DNA of 47,174 nt from Rodentibacter mrazii (GCF_001998825.1 NZ_MLHG01000006.1:1-47174), one strand, 5' to 3'. Counted from the stretch's first letter, positions 1 to 9,271 are shown. Notes: generated by a model not told the origin, from the sequence alone. A program made the numbers and translations.

Positions 1-85
1 TTTTTAGTTAAAAATAAAAATTTAGAGAAAAATAACCGTACTTTTGCTTGTTTTTTCTTCAGCGGCGGTATAGACTCTTAGCCAC

Positions 86-160
86 TTTAGTCGGGGTGCC
101 ACATGTGGCTGAGATGATACCCGTGAACCTGAAACAGTTAGCACTGACGTAGGAAACTAA
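86..160 (+). promoter_or_regulatory. TPP (thi-box) riboswitch aptamer
   Basis: The leader of the thiamin operon contains the conserved thi-box core: CGGGGTGC at 92-99, CTGAGATGATACCC at 109-122, GTGAACCTGA at 123-132 and the closing block GTTAGCACTGACGTAGG at 137-153. TTAGT near 87-91 can pair with ACTAA at 156-160 to close helix P1. The family binds thiamin pyrophosphate and lowers expression of thiamin genes. Here it sits 90 bases upstream of thiZ and probably controls the whole thi operon. A TATAGA at 69-74 could be the -10 box of the promoter, but no good -35 is seen at normal spacing. The aptamer call is very secure. Confidence 0.96.
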
Positions 161-210
161 TATGCCAAAATATCCTTTCATTTCTCATTTCATTCTTAAT
201 TTTTCATTCT

Positions 211-249
211 CGCCTATTCAAATCTCTTGTTAATTTTGAGAGGTGGGCG
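211..249 (+). promoter_or_regulatory. Probable riboswitch expression platform masking the thiZ ribosome binding site
   Basis: CGCC at 211-214 can pair with GGCG at 246-249, and CTCT at 224-227 can pair with AGAG at 239-242. The resulting hairpin would cover the thiZ ribosome binding site GAGAGG (238-243). No run of T residues follows, so control of translation initiation is more likely than termination. The pairing is read by eye and has not been folded; the alternative partner in the ligand-free state was not identified. Confidence 0.5.
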
Positions 250-984
250 ATGGTACATATCCAGAATTTAAGTCTTAATTTTGGTGGTCAACCCTTATTT
301 GAGCGGCTTAATTTATCCCTTTTTCAAAAAGAGTGGGTAAGTCTATTAGGTTCATCAGGCGTCGGTAAATCGACTTTGTTACGTCTGATCGCAGGCATTG
401 ATACTCAAGGTTCGGTGCAAGGACAAATCAATGTTGAGCCTAATGTACGTATAGCATGGTTGCCGCAAAAAGATACGCTTTATCCGTGGTTGTCGATAGT
501 CGATAACGTGCAGTTACACGCAGTCTTATACGGGCAAAAATCTGCCAAAACGACCGAACAAGCCAAATTGCTGTTAGATAAAGTAGGAATGTTTTCTCAT
601 TTGCATAAGGCTTGCTCGCAATTATCAGGCGGACAGCGACAACGTGTGGCACTTGCCCGTATCTTAATGCAAAACGCAGATCTGGTTTTACTTGATGAAC
701 CCTTTTCCGCCTTAGATGCGATTAGTCGCCATCAAATACAAAATTTGGCGTACGAATTGCTGCAGGAAAAATCCGTTTTATTGGTTACTCACGATCCACA
801 AGAAGCCCTACGATTAAGTCAGCGTATTTTTGTCTTACGTTCTTTGCAAGTGAATCAGCCTGCAATATTCTCTGACACCATCATCCCCACAGGTAAAGCG
901 CCGCGTGAATTCGAACAAGGGGAGCTATGGGGATTGCAACAACAATTATTGCTGGAATTATCAGCGAACATGGGGGAGAGATGA
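250..984 (+). CDS. thiZ: ABC transporter ATP-binding protein for thiamin precursor uptake
   Basis: Cytoplasmic ATPase subunit of an importer of the nitrate/sulfonate/taurine class, paired with the permease and binding protein that follow. The 244-residue protein shows Walker A GSSGVGKST at 34-42, the ABC signature LSGGQ at 125-129, Walker B LVLLDE at 145-150 and the switch histidine H181, so it should be active. The ATG is preceded by GAGAGG at 238-243, seven bases away. It is the first gene of the operon under the TPP riboswitch. Together with thiX and thiY it matches ThiXYZ, which in other bacteria imports N-formyl-aminomethyl-pyrimidine. The substrate is inferred from context. Confidence 0.92.
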   Translation: MVHIQNLSLNFGGQPLFERLNLSLFQKEWVSLLGSSGVGKSTLLRLIAGIDTQGSVQGQINVEPNVRIAWLPQKDTLYPWLSIVDNVQLHAVLYGQKSAKTTEQAKLLLDKVGMFSHLHKACSQLSGGQRQRVALARILMQNADLVLLDEPFSALDAISRHQIQNLAYELLQEKSVLLVTHDPQEALRLSQRIFVLRSLQVNQPAIFSDTIIPTGKAPREFEQGELWGLQQQLLLELSANMGER

Positions 985-1733
985 AAAGCGTCTTAAAACC
1001 CGTGATGATTGGGGTTGCAATGTTATTGATATGGCAACTGGTTGTGGTGATTGGCAATTTTCCGCATTACATTTTACCATCACCCCAATCGGTTGGATTA
1101 CAGTTGATTTCTCATTTCAATTTGTTATGGCAACACACAAAAACAACTCTACTTGAAATTGGAGTGGGTTTATTTTTTGGCTTTTTGTGCGGTTTAAGCT
1201 CGGCATTATTGCTGTCGTTTTCAAAAAAAATTTCTACCTTACTATTACCGATTTTGGTTATTTCACAAGCCATTCCGGTATTTGCCATTGCACCATTACT
1301 GGTATTGTGGTTTGGCTATGGAATGGCATCGAAAATTGTGATGTCCACATTGATTATTTACTTTCCTGTTACCGCCGCCTGCTACGATGGTTTGCGCAAT
1401 ACACCACAAACTTGGCTGGATTTAGCTAATACCTTCCAACCTTCTCTCTTGCGCTTGTTACTTAAAGTTCGGCTACCTGCCGCATTACCCGCTTTTGCCT
1501 CAGGGCTTCGCATCGCCGTTTCTGTTGCTCCTATTGGAGCAGTTGTTGGAGAGTGGATTGGTTCTTCGCAAGGCTTAGGTTATTTAATGATTCATGCTAA
1601 TGCGCGAATGCAGGTCGATTTAATGTTCGCGGCATTACTGATTCTAGTCGGCATCTCCCTCTGTTTGTATTTTGGTATTGATTGGCTATTACGCCGATTT
1701 ATTCCTTGGGGAAACGCTATTCATTCATCATAA
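981..1733 (+). CDS. thiX: ABC transporter permease for thiamin precursor uptake
   Basis: Inner-membrane permease of the ThiXYZ importer, about 250 residues with around six hydrophobic segments. The EAA-type loop that contacts the ATPase is visible in the C-terminal half around GEWIGSSQGLGYLMI. I chose the ATG at 981 because it overlaps the thiZ stop in ATGA and is preceded by GGGGGAGAG at 972-980. An upstream in-frame ATG at 927 would overlap thiZ by 58 bases and has no comparable ribosome binding site. The four-base overlap suggests translational coupling, as is usual for ABC subunits needed in fixed ratio. Confidence 0.92.
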   Translation: MKSVLKPVMIGVAMLLIWQLVVVIGNFPHYILPSPQSVGLQLISHFNLLWQHTKTTLLEIGVGLFFGFLCGLSSALLLSFSKKISTLLLPILVISQAIPVFAIAPLLVLWFGYGMASKIVMSTLIIYFPVTAACYDGLRNTPQTWLDLANTFQPSLLRLLLKVRLPAALPAFASGLRIAVSVAPIGAVVGEWIGSSQGLGYLMIHANARMQVDLMFAALLILVGISLCLYFGIDWLLRRFIPWGNAIHSS

Positions 1734-1745
1734 AAGGGGACACAA

Positions 1746-2690
1746 ATGAAAAAAATAGTTCGTTATTTAAGTGTGATTATTGGATTAACAAGTAGTTTTT
1801 CTGCGCTAGCTAAAGAGAAGCTGACATTGCTATTAGATTGGTATGTCAATCCTGATCACGCAGCCATTATTGTGGCGCAACAAAAAGGCTTTTTTGCGCA
1901 AAACGGCTTGGAGGTAGAAATTATTGAACCAGCCGATCCTTCCCTTCCCCCTAAATTAGTGGCAGCAGGGCAAGCGGATTTAGCCATTGACTATCAACCC
2001 CAACTTTATCAACAAGTTGCGGAGGGTTTACCCCTAATAAGAATTGCGACATTGGTTTCAACGCCACTGAATAGCGTGGTGACGTTACAAAAAAGTGGCA
2101 TTAAAACCTTAGCAGATTTGAAAGGTAAGAAAGTGGGGTATTCGGTGAGTGGTTTTGAAGATGTGTTATTAGAAACGATGCTTCATTCCGTGAAACTTAC
2201 CAAGGAAGATATTGAGTTGGTGAATGTGAATTGGTCACTTTCACCCTCGTTATTAACGGGACAGGTCGATGCGGTTATCGGGACTTTTCGTAATTTTGAA
2301 TTAAATCAACTGCGTTTAGAAAAGCAAGAGGGGGTAGCGTTTTACCCTGAAGAATCGGGCGTACCAGCTTATGATGAACTTATTGTAGTGGCGAATAAAG
2401 ACAAATTAGATTTTGCAAAATATTCGGCATTTTTGACCGCACTTGAGCAAGCAACAGTCTATCTCATCAATCATCAAGAAGAAGCGTGGCAAGCTTTTGT
2501 CGATTACAAACCGAATGAATTAAATAATGAGCTTAACCGTTTGGCTTGGAAGGACACCTTACCTCGTTTAGCGCTACGCCCAAGAGCGTTAGATCGTCAT
2601 CGCTATCAACAAATGGCGCAATTTTTACAGCAAAAAGGGCTTGTGAAAACCTTGCCTGAGCTGAAAACGTATGCACTAGAACTGCAATAA
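1746..2690 (+). CDS. thiY: Periplasmic thiamin-pyrimidine precursor binding protein
   Basis: A 314-residue substrate-binding protein of the NMT1/THI5-like family. The N-terminus has a signal peptide, MKKIVRYLSVIIGLTSSFSA followed by a likely cut after LA near residue 23. The mature start, KEKLTLLLDWYVNPDHAAI, is characteristic of ThiY-type proteins, followed by QKGFFAQNGLEVE. It should deliver a pyrimidine precursor such as N-formyl-aminomethyl-pyrimidine to ThiX and ThiZ. It lies 12 bases after thiX and 9 bases before tenA, which processes the same type of compound, so the substrate prediction is well supported by context though not proven. Confidence 0.9.
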   Translation: MKKIVRYLSVIIGLTSSFSALAKEKLTLLLDWYVNPDHAAIIVAQQKGFFAQNGLEVEIIEPADPSLPPKLVAAGQADLAIDYQPQLYQQVAEGLPLIRIATLVSTPLNSVVTLQKSGIKTLADLKGKKVGYSVSGFEDVLLETMLHSVKLTKEDIELVNVNWSLSPSLLTGQVDAVIGTFRNFELNQLRLEKQEGVAFYPEESGVPAYDELIVVANKDKLDFAKYSAFLTALEQATVYLINHQEEAWQAFVDYKPNELNNELNRLAWKDTLPRLALRPRALDRHRYQQMAQFLQQKGLVKTLPELKTYALELQ

Positions 2691-2699
2691 GGTGGCAAA

Positions 2700-3347
2700 A
2701 TGATTACGAAACTGATTGAAGGTGCGCAACCTTATTGGCAACGCTATATTGAGCATCAATTTGTGCGGCAAATGGCTCAAGGTACATTACCTAAACGCTG
2801 TTTCCAACACTATCTGAAACAAGATTATCGCTATCTTTTCCATTATAGCCGTGCTTTTGCGTTGGGCCTTTTCAAGGCAAAAAACTTTGCAGAAATGGCT
2901 GTACCACGCAGAACGTTGGATATTCTTAGCCAAGAAATTCAATTACACCTCAATTATTGCAACCAGTGGGGAATAAGCGAACAAGAGATGATAAACACAC
3001 AAGAAAGTGCTGCTTGTGTGGCTTACACCCGCTATTTATTAGATGTTGGAATGGCAGGGGGATTAGCCGAGCTTTATGCCGCTATTGCGCCTTGTGCGGT
3101 GGGGTATGCCCAAGCTGCCCGCTATATCACAACGCATTATCCACGCTTAGCGAATAATCCTTATCAGTCTTGGATCGAAACCTATGCCAGTGCTGAGTTT
3201 CAACAATCTGCAACAGAAACGGCAGATTTTTTAACCGCACTTTGTCAACCACTAAACTCAAATCAACTTGCCCATATTCAGCACATTTTTACCACCGCAA
3301 CGCGTATGGAAATCAATTTCTGGCAAATGGGCTTGGACTTATCTTAA
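2700..3347 (+). CDS. tenA: Aminopyrimidine aminohydrolase TenA
   Basis: Thiaminase II family enzyme of 215 residues, close to the usual length. In the salvage role it hydrolyses aminomethyl-pyrimidine to hydroxymethyl-pyrimidine (HMP). Visible conserved residues are D42 in QDYRYL, the catalytic cysteine C132 in AAIAPCAVGYA and a glutamate E204 in TRMEINFW, matching the Asp-Cys-Glu set of B. subtilis TenA. The ATG follows GGTGG at 2691-2695. Its place directly behind thiY fits a route from imported pyrimidine to ThiD substrate. An uptake signal lies inside the gene at 3234-3242. A separate deformylase, expected if the imported compound is formylated, is not in this window. Confidence 0.93.
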   Translation: MITKLIEGAQPYWQRYIEHQFVRQMAQGTLPKRCFQHYLKQDYRYLFHYSRAFALGLFKAKNFAEMAVPRRTLDILSQEIQLHLNYCNQWGISEQEMINTQESAACVAYTRYLLDVGMAGGLAELYAAIAPCAVGYAQAARYITTHYPRLANNPYQSWIETYASAEFQQSATETADFLTALCQPLNSNQLAHIQHIFTTATRMEINFWQMGLDLS

Positions 3348-3368
3348 CCACTAAAAAAGGAGATGATG

Positions 3369-4160
3369 ATGAAATCTATTTATCTTACAAAAATTCGTGA
3401 GCAAAACCCGCTTATTCATAATATTACCAACATTGTTGCGGCGAATTTTAATGCCAACGGATTATTGGCATTAGGCGCTTCACCGATGATGTCGGCGAGC
3501 GAGGAGGAAATGGTTGAAATGCCCAATTTAAGCCAAGCTCTTGTGATCAACATCGGCACGCTAATTGGCAAAGAGCAGAAAGCCATGTTATTGGCGGGGA
3601 AAACGGCGAATGCGAAAGGGATTCCCGTAGTGCTTGATCCTGTGGGTGTGGGGGCAACGAGTTACCGCCGAGAAACCGTTCGTCAGCTTTTGTCTGAAAT
3701 AAAATTTGCACTGATTCGTGGGAATGCGGGTGAATTGGCAACGATTGCCGGTGAAACGTGGCAAGCAAAAGGCGTAGATGCCGGACAAGGCGATGTAGAT
3801 TTGAAAACCGTTGCTCAACGTGTCGCCAAACAGTACGGCTGTGTCGTATTGATTAGCGGAGCGGTTGATGTGATCAGCGATGGGGTACAAACCGCAACTG
3901 TGCATAACGGCACACCTTTGTTTCCTAAGGTGACGGCATCGGGTTGTTTACTCAGTGCCGTTTGTGGTGCGTTTTTAGCGGTAGATGAGGGCGAACATTT
4001 TGCAGCAACGTTAGAAGCCTGTGTGGCTTATACCGTTGCAGGTGAACTTGCCGCTCAAGGTCTGACGACTCAAGTAGGGCAATTTCAAATACGTTTATTA
4101 GATGAACTGGCGGCACTTAGCCCGGAAATGATCGTACAAAAGGGGCGTATCAATGAATAA
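3369..4160 (+). CDS. thiM: Hydroxyethylthiazole kinase
   Basis: Phosphorylates 4-methyl-5-hydroxyethylthiazole (HET) so it can be used by ThiE. The protein begins [20 protein letters not shown] and shows [17 protein letters not shown], typical of ThiM, and the C-terminal [14 protein letters not shown] catalytic loop. Three ATG codons lie in a row at 3363, 3366 and 3369. The third is chosen because AAGGAG at 3357-3362 is six bases from it and touches the first; the annotation may start at 3363 elsewhere. The end overlaps thiD by eight bases. Length is normal for the family (about 263 residues). Confidence 0.95.
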   Translation: MKSIYLTKIREQNPLIHNITNIVAANFNANGLLALGASPMMSASEEEMVEMPNLSQALVINIGTLIGKEQKAMLLAGKTANAKGIPVVLDPVGVGATSYRRETVRQLLSEIKFALIRGNAGELATIAGETWQAKGVDAGQGDVDLKTVAQRVAKQYGCVVLISGAVDVISDGVQTATVHNGTPLFPKVTASGCLLSAVCGAFLAVDEGEHFAATLEACVAYTVAGELAAQGLTTQVGQFQIRLLDELAALSPEMIVQKGRINE

Positions 4161-4968
4161 CATTCCCCAAGTGCTAACGATCGCAGGCTCGGACAGTGGC
4201 GGTGGCGCAGGTATTCAAGCCGACCTGAAAACCTTCCAAATGCAAAGGGTATTTGGTACTTCTGTGTTGACTGCCGTTACCGCTCAAAATACGCTGGGCG
4301 TATTGGATATTCACATGATTCCGCTGAAGACGATTCGCTCACAACTGCAAGCGGTCAAAAACGACTTCAACATTGCAAGTGTGAAAATTGGTATGTTGGG
4401 GACGGCAGAGATTATTGAATGTGTGGCGGAGTGCCTTAAGGATCGCCCATTTGGCAATGTAGTGCTTGATCCTGTCATGTTCGCCAAAGGAGGCGCACCG
4501 CTATTACAACCGCAGGCGGTTTCGGCGCTTATTGATCATTTACTTCCATTGGCTGATGTGATCACGCCTAACCTTCCTGAAACAGAAGCCTTAACGGGCG
4601 TGGTGATTTACGATGAAATGAGTATTAAAAAGGCAGCAAAATCCCTGCAAATGCGAGGGGTGCGTAATGTGATTATCAAAGGCGGACATTCACTTAACTC
4701 GCAGAGCGAGCAATGCCAAGATTGGATTTTCCTTGATGATGGACGTGATTTTGTGTTGGCGCGTCCACGTTTTCACACACCGCATACGCACGGTACAGGT
4801 TGTACCTTTTCCGCTTGTTTAACCGCTGAGTTGGCAAAGGGTAAAACGTTGCAAAGTGCGGTCGAAATTGCCAAAGATTTTATCACGGCAGCGATTAGCC
4901 ACCCGCTCGATATCGGTCATGGACACGGACCGACAAATCATTGGGCTTATCATGATTTTGTCAACTAA
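4153..4968 (+). CDS. thiD: Hydroxymethylpyrimidine / phosphomethylpyrimidine kinase
   Basis: Carries out the two phosphorylations of HMP to HMP pyrophosphate. The 271-residue protein has the N-terminal [19 protein letters not shown] signature and the C-terminal [19 protein letters not shown] motif with the catalytic cysteine. It overlaps thiM by eight bases and precedes thiE by 14 bases, so it is translated as part of the operon. An uptake signal is embedded at 4854-4862. Nothing is missing in length or motifs. Confidence 0.96.
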   Translation: MNNIPQVLTIAGSDSGGGAGIQADLKTFQMQRVFGTSVLTAVTAQNTLGVLDIHMIPLKTIRSQLQAVKNDFNIASVKIGMLGTAEIIECVAECLKDRPFGNVVLDPVMFAKGGAPLLQPQAVSALIDHLLPLADVITPNLPETEALTGVVIYDEMSIKKAAKSLQMRGVRNVIIKGGHSLNSQSEQCQDWIFLDDGRDFVLARPRFHTPHTHGTGCTFSACLTAELAKGKTLQSAVEIAKDFITAAISHPLDIGHGHGPTNHWAYHDFVN

Positions 4969-4982
4969 AGGGGAATAATGAA

Positions 4983-5651
4983 ATGCAAAAAATTCGAGAA
5001 ATTCTACCGCTTTACTTTGTTGCAGGAACGCAAGATTGTCGGCATCTGGGGCAAAATGGCGCACAAAATTTACTTTCAGTGTTAAAACAAGCATTAGAGG
5101 GGGGAATCACCTGCTTTCAATTTCGGGATAAAGGCAAATTCTCCCTTGAACATTCGCCGGCAGCACAAAAAGCGTTAGCCATTGCCTGTCGGGATATGTG
5201 CCGTGAATACCGCGTGCCGTTTATCGTCAATGATAATGTGGATTTAGCCTTTGAACTTGAGGCAGATGGTGTCCATGTTGGGCAAACGGATATGGCGGTA
5301 GAGGTTATTCGGGCAAAAGCGAATAAAGCAATGATAGTGGGTTGGTCGGTGAATTTATTGGAGGAAGCCAAGATAGGTGAGGCGATGGCGGAAATTGATT
5401 ATTTTGGCATCGGGCCAATTTTTCCCACAAAGTCTAAGGAAAATCCAAAACCAACGCGCGGTATGGCATTTATTCAACATTTGCGAAAATCAGGCATAAC
5501 AAAACCGCTTGTTGCGATTGGGGGGGTGAAGTTAGAACACGTCCGCACTTTACGGGAATTTGGCGCAGACGGTGTGGCAATGATTTCAGCTATCAGTCAG
5601 GCAGAAAATGTTGAAGCGATGACCAAAGCGTTAAGGGAAGCCGGTCGGTAA
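4983..5651 (+). CDS. thiE: Thiamin phosphate synthase
   Basis: Joins HMP pyrophosphate and thiazole phosphate to thiamin monophosphate. The 222-residue TIM-barrel protein shows FQFRDKG, the metal and pyrophosphate site region FIVNDNVDLAFELEADGVHV, GQTD, YFGIGPIFPTKSK and AIGGV, all standard for ThiE. The ATG at 4983 has GGGG at 4970-4973; an ATG at 4978 is out of frame and is not used. It completes the salvage route encoded by the operon. ThiL, which makes the active diphosphate, is not in the window. Confidence 0.96.
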   Translation: MQKIREILPLYFVAGTQDCRHLGQNGAQNLLSVLKQALEGGITCFQFRDKGKFSLEHSPAAQKALAIACRDMCREYRVPFIVNDNVDLAFELEADGVHVGQTDMAVEVIRAKANKAMIVGWSVNLLEEAKIGEAMAEIDYFGIGPIFPTKSKENPKPTRGMAFIQHLRKSGITKPLVAIGGVKLEHVRTLREFGADGVAMISAISQAENVEAMTKALREAGR

Positions 5652-5685
5652 ATGGCGGATTAAAAAGAGATATTGGAGGAAAATA

Positions 5686-6990
5686 ATGAAACAAAATAGC
5701 CCTAAACGAGTCGCTATGGCAACCATGATTGGAACGGCGATTGAGTATTTCGACAACTATATTTACGCGATGGCAGCTGTGTTGGTGTTTAACCATCAAT
5801 TTTTTCACGCAACGGATCCCCTCTCCGGGCAGATTGCCGCCCTTTCTACACTGGCGTTAACCTTTATCGCTCGTCCTCTTGGTGCGGTTTTGTTTGGGCA
5901 TTTTGGTGACCGAATAGGAAGAAAAAATACTTTTGTGATGAGTTTGTTGTTGATGGGCATTTCTACGGTCGCTATCGGGCTGTTGCCTACTTATGACTGT
6001 ATCGGCATTGGGGCAACGATTTTGCTCTGTTTATGTCGTGTCGGGCAAGGGATCGGCTTAGGTGGCGAATGGGGCGGTGCCGCATTAGTCGCCGTTGAAA
6101 ATGCGCCGGAGGGCAAACGCGGTTGGTATGGTACTTTTCCACAACTTGGTGCGCCGTTAGGTCTATTATTGGCGAACGGTGTATTTTTACTAATTGGGGG
6201 CATTTTCGGTCAAGCGGCTATGTTAGATTGGGCATGGCGTATCCCATTTTTATCTTCCATTCTATTGGTTGTCATTGGGTTGTATGTACGACTAAAACTC
6301 ACCGAAGCACCTATTTTCCTCGAAGCGTTAAATAAGCCACAGCCTAAACGCTTGCCAATGTTAGAAGTGGTCACCACCCACTTTAAACCGTTTTTCTTGG
6401 GGATGTTGATTTGTATCGCAGGTTATGTGTTGTTTTATATCATGATCGCTTTTAGTCAAATCTATGCCAAATCTGCACCAACCGTGTCAGAGGCTGGCTA
6501 TGTTATGGGGTTGGGCTTTTCCCCTCAAGTGTTTACCGCGTTATTGATGACAAGTGCAATCTCTTTGGCGGTGACGATTGCTGCCTCCGGTAAATATATC
6601 GACAAAGTGGGTCGCCGAGTTTGGTTGATCTGGACGACAGTAGGGGTCGCAATTTTCGGTATCACATTGCCCTTTTTCCTTGAAAATGGCACAACGACCA
6701 GTCTATTTTGGTTTTTAGTTATCGGCATGGGGTTAATTGGCATGGGATATGGACCGCTTGCCAGTTTTTTACCTGAATTATTCCCAACTCACGCTCGCTA
6801 TTCAGGCGCTTCGCTCACTTATAATGTTGCAGGTTTATTTGGTGCAAGTGTAGCTTCAATTATCGCGTTACCATTGAATGCCAATTATGGCTTAAAAGGC
6901 GTAGGGATTTATTTAGCGTTTAACGCAGTATTAAGTTTAATTGGGCTATGGTTTATTCATGAAACGAAAGATAAAAAATTAGAAGGTTAA
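5686..6990 (+). CDS. MFS transporter of the metabolite:H+ symporter type, ThiU-like
   Basis: A 434-residue inner-membrane transporter with about twelve hydrophobic segments. The MFS signature GHFGDRIGRKNTFVMSLLL lies between segments 2 and 3 near residues 72-90, and the family (ProP/ShiA-like) is also indicated by GTAIEYFDNYIYAMAA at the start and GLGGEWGGAALVAVENAP. It follows thiE by 34 bases with GGAGG at 5676-5680. As I recall, comparative work on thiamin regulons named the Pasteurellaceae gene next to thiMDE thiU and proposed a thiamin-related substrate such as the thiazole. That role is inference from position. Confidence 0.85.
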   Translation: MKQNSPKRVAMATMIGTAIEYFDNYIYAMAAVLVFNHQFFHATDPLSGQIAALSTLALTFIARPLGAVLFGHFGDRIGRKNTFVMSLLLMGISTVAIGLLPTYDCIGIGATILLCLCRVGQGIGLGGEWGGAALVAVENAPEGKRGWYGTFPQLGAPLGLLLANGVFLLIGGIFGQAAMLDWAWRIPFLSSILLVVIGLYVRLKLTEAPIFLEALNKPQPKRLPMLEVVTTHFKPFFLGMLICIAGYVLFYIMIAFSQIYAKSAPTVSEAGYVMGLGFSPQVFTALLMTSAISLAVTIAASGKYIDKVGRRVWLIWTTVGVAIFGITLPFFLENGTTTSLFWFLVIGMGLIGMGYGPLASFLPELFPTHARYSGASLTYNVAGLFGASVASIIALPLNANYGLKGVGIYLAFNAVLSLIGLWFIHETKDKKLEG

Positions 6991-6999
6991 TTCAGAATA

Positions 7000-7059
7000 A
7001 AGTGCGGTTATTTTCTCAAGATTTTAAAAACACAGAAAAATTTGACCGCACTATTTTTT
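7000..7059. terminator. Bidirectional terminator made of an inverted pair of uptake signals
   Basis: AAGTGCGGT at 7000-7008 faces ACCGCACT at 7045-7052, giving an eight-base-pair stem, followed by ATTTTTT at 7053-7059. It lies between the convergent thi operon and the norM gene, where a shared terminator is expected. The second copy has A instead of T at the ninth base. Confidence 0.75.
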
Positions 7060-7078
7060 GAATTCGAAAGGTAGAGCG

Positions 7079-8473
7079 TTATTTCAGTTTTTCTAATCGA
7101 GCCATCAACACATCATCATTCAAACTTTGTATTTTTCTCATTCGATAAAATAATAAAATAGCAGCAAAGGTCAGTGCGACCACAAAAGCAATCCAGAAAC
7201 CTCGTGCACCAATGTTTGGCATCAGTAAATCAGTTCTTGCCAGCGTATAACCTAATGGCACGCCGATTACCCAATAAGCAAAAAGAGTGATATATAGGAT
7301 CACTTTAGTATCTTTGTAACCGCGTAACACGCCACTCACAACCACTTGAATGGTATCGGAAAATTGGTAAATAGCGGCAAGTAAGAGTAAACCGGTTGCC
7401 ATACTAATGACGATTTCATCTGTCACAAAAATGGAGGCAATTTCATAGCGGAAAAAGATTGTGACAAATGCGGTGATGGCAGTGATTGTTAAGCCGAGTA
7501 TTAGGGCTGCATAGGTGATATTTTTGGCTTTTTCAGGCGAACCTGAGCCTAATGCTTGCCCTACAAGGATTGTGGTTGCCATACCGATTGACATCGGAAA
7601 CATAAAAATAAAGGAACTGGTATTTAAGGCAATTTGATGGCTTGCCACAATGGTTGCACCAAGTGGGGAAAGCAATAACGCAGTAAGAGCAAAAAGCGCC
7701 ACTTCGCAGCAAAGTGCGATAGCAATGGGTAAACCAAGTTGTAAGAGTTTTTTTAATGTTGCTACATTGGGTTTTTCAATAAGTTGAGTGAATACTTTTA
7801 ATTGACGCTCTTGACGATTAAAGTAAGAATAAGTAATCATCATTAAACACATCGACCAGTTCACGATTGCAGTTGCCACACCACAACCCACCGCCCCAAG
7901 CGCCGGAATGCCGAGTTTACCGTAAATAAAAATATAGTTGAGGGGAATGTTAAGCATTAGCCCGAGAAAGGTAATCACCATTGCTGGCTTGGTTTTTGCA
8001 ATACCATCATTTAAGCAACGGAAATTGACGAGCAATAAATAAGCCGGTAATCCCCAAAGCATCGCGTGTAAATAATCTCGGGCAATTTGTGCCATATGCG
8101 ATTCCATTTGCATAAATTGCAAGACAAAATCGCTGTGATAAATAAATAATCCAAGAGGAATACTGCTTGAAAGGGCAATCCAAATACCTTGTCGAACTTG
8201 ATGTGCGATGCGATGGCGTTGTCCGGAACCATTTAAATAGGAAATGGTTGGGGGTAAGGCAAGTAATAAGCCATGCCCGAAGAGAACTAACGGTAGCCAA
8301 ATAGAAGCACCGACAGAAATGGCAGCCATATCCGTAGAGCTTACCCGCCCTGCCATAATGGTATCTACAAGCCCCATTGAATTTTGAGCGACTTGTGCCA
8401 GCAAAATAGGGATAGCAATTTTAATTAGTTTTTTAATATCAACGTGATACTCGGATAAAAGACGAAAATTCAT
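7079..8473 (-). CDS. norM: MATE family multidrug efflux protein (NorM / HmrM)
   Basis: A 464-residue inner-membrane antiporter with about twelve hydrophobic segments. The MATE family expels cationic drugs in exchange for Na+ or H+. The start [20 protein letters not shown] and the motifs [21 protein letters not shown] and VASHQIALN are typical of NorM and of H. influenzae HmrM. It is divergent from ribE with 41 bases between start codons, an arrangement I recognise from H. influenzae. Its 3' end converges on the thi operon. The drug range cannot be read from the sequence. Confidence 0.93.
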   Translation of the reverse strand: MNFRLLSEYHVDIKKLIKIAIPILLAQVAQNSMGLVDTIMAGRVSSTDMAAISVGASIWLPLVLFGHGLLLALPPTISYLNGSGQRHRIAHQVRQGIWIALSSSIPLGLFIYHSDFVLQFMQMESHMAQIARDYLHAMLWGLPAYLLLVNFRCLNDGIAKTKPAMVITFLGLMLNIPLNYIFIYGKLGIPALGAVGCGVATAIVNWSMCLMMITYSYFNRQERQLKVFTQLIEKPNVATLKKLLQLGLPIAIALCCEVALFALTALLLSPLGATIVASHQIALNTSSFIFMFPMSIGMATTILVGQALGSGSPEKAKNITYAALILGLTITAITAFVTIFFRYEIASIFVTDEIVISMATGLLLLAAIYQFSDTIQVVVSGVLRGYKDTKVILYITLFAYWVIGVPLGYTLARTDLLMPNIGARGFWIAFVVALTFAAILLFYRMRKIQSLNDDVLMARLEKLK

Positions 8474-8514
8474 AAATTTGATATACTACGCAAAAATTTG
8501 ATTGAGGGAAATTT

Positions 8515-9126
8515 ATGTTTACAGGAATTGTACAGGGCATAGCCCCGATTCATTCAGTTACAGAAAAGACACATTTTAGAACACAGGTCGTAAAATTACC
8601 ACCTGAAATGCGCAAAGGGTTAGAAATTGGTGCGTCTGTCGCGAATAATGGGGTGTGTTTGACTGTGACTCAAATTCATGATGATTTAGTCAGTTTCGAT
8701 TTAATGCAGGAAACCTTACGAATTACTAATCTAGGCGAATTAAAGGCAGGTGATTTCGTTAATATTGAACGCGCCATGCAAATGGGCGATGAGATTGGCG
8801 GGCATATTTTATCCGGTCATGTGTACTGTACTGCGGTGATTTCAGACATCATCGCAACAGAAAACAATCGCCAAATTTGGTTTGAATTGCCGAATATGGA
8901 AGTTATGAAATATATTTTAACCAAAGGTTTTGTTGCGGTAGATGGCATTAGTTTGACCATTGGTGAAGTGAAAGACAATCAATTTTGTGTGAATTTAATC
9001 CCTGAAACATTACAAAGAACCTTGATGGGGCAACGTAAAATGGGGGATGTGGTCAATATTGAAATTGATCCGCAAACCCAAGCGATTGTGGATACGGTAG
9101 AACGTTATTTGGCGGCTCGTCCTTAA
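8515..9126 (+). CDS. ribE: Riboflavin synthase alpha chain
   Basis: Converts two molecules of dimethyl-ribityllumazine to riboflavin and a pyrimidine product. The 203-residue protein has the hallmark MFTGIV start and two internally similar lumazine-binding halves: [13 protein letters not shown] in the first and [13 protein letters not shown] in the second. The ATG has GAGGGA at 8504-8509. No FMN riboswitch is visible in the short gap to norM. In other naming this gene is ribC. A TATACT at about 8480-8485 might serve as -10 for this gene. Confidence 0.96.
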   Translation: MFTGIVQGIAPIHSVTEKTHFRTQVVKLPPEMRKGLEIGASVANNGVCLTVTQIHDDLVSFDLMQETLRITNLGELKAGDFVNIERAMQMGDEIGGHILSGHVYCTAVISDIIATENNRQIWFELPNMEVMKYILTKGFVAVDGISLTIGEVKDNQFCVNLIPETLQRTLMGQRKMGDVVNIEIDPQTQAIVDTVERYLAARP

Positions 9127-9192
9127 AAGAAAAGTGCGGTCAAAAATCTCGGTATTTATGTACAATCGCACAAACCTATTTTTTGGTTAGCT

Positions 9193-9271
9193 TGTAGGGA
9201 CACACTGCGTGTGTCCGAATTTTAACCTATTGAAATGATTTTATAACGGACACACGCAGTGTGTCCCTACA
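9193..9271. repeat. Nested palindromic repeat, 25-bp perfect inverted arms
   Basis: The arms 9193-9217 and 9247-9271 are perfect reverse complements over 25 bases, separated by 29 bases. Each arm is itself a hairpin: GGACACAC, a three-base loop, GTGTGTCC. A further copy lies at 47092-47115 behind pepN. The rest of the 225-base gap between ribE and dedA holds one uptake signal at 9132-9140 and a partial one near 9334, and no gene. It may serve as a terminator for the convergent ribE and dedA, but there is no good T run. Confidence 0.85.

Noticed and set aside
927-980. Longer N-terminus for thiX from an ATG at 927
   Set aside because: It would overlap thiZ by 58 bases without a ribosome binding site, while the ATG at 981 has GGGGGAGAG and an ATGA overlap with the thiZ stop.
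3547-3905. Antisense frames over thiM, one of 105 codons
   Set aside because: They follow from codon use of thiM on the other strand; no start signal or family resemblance.
8474-8514. FMN riboswitch before ribE
   Set aside because: The 41-base gap is too short and none of the conserved RFN blocks is present.
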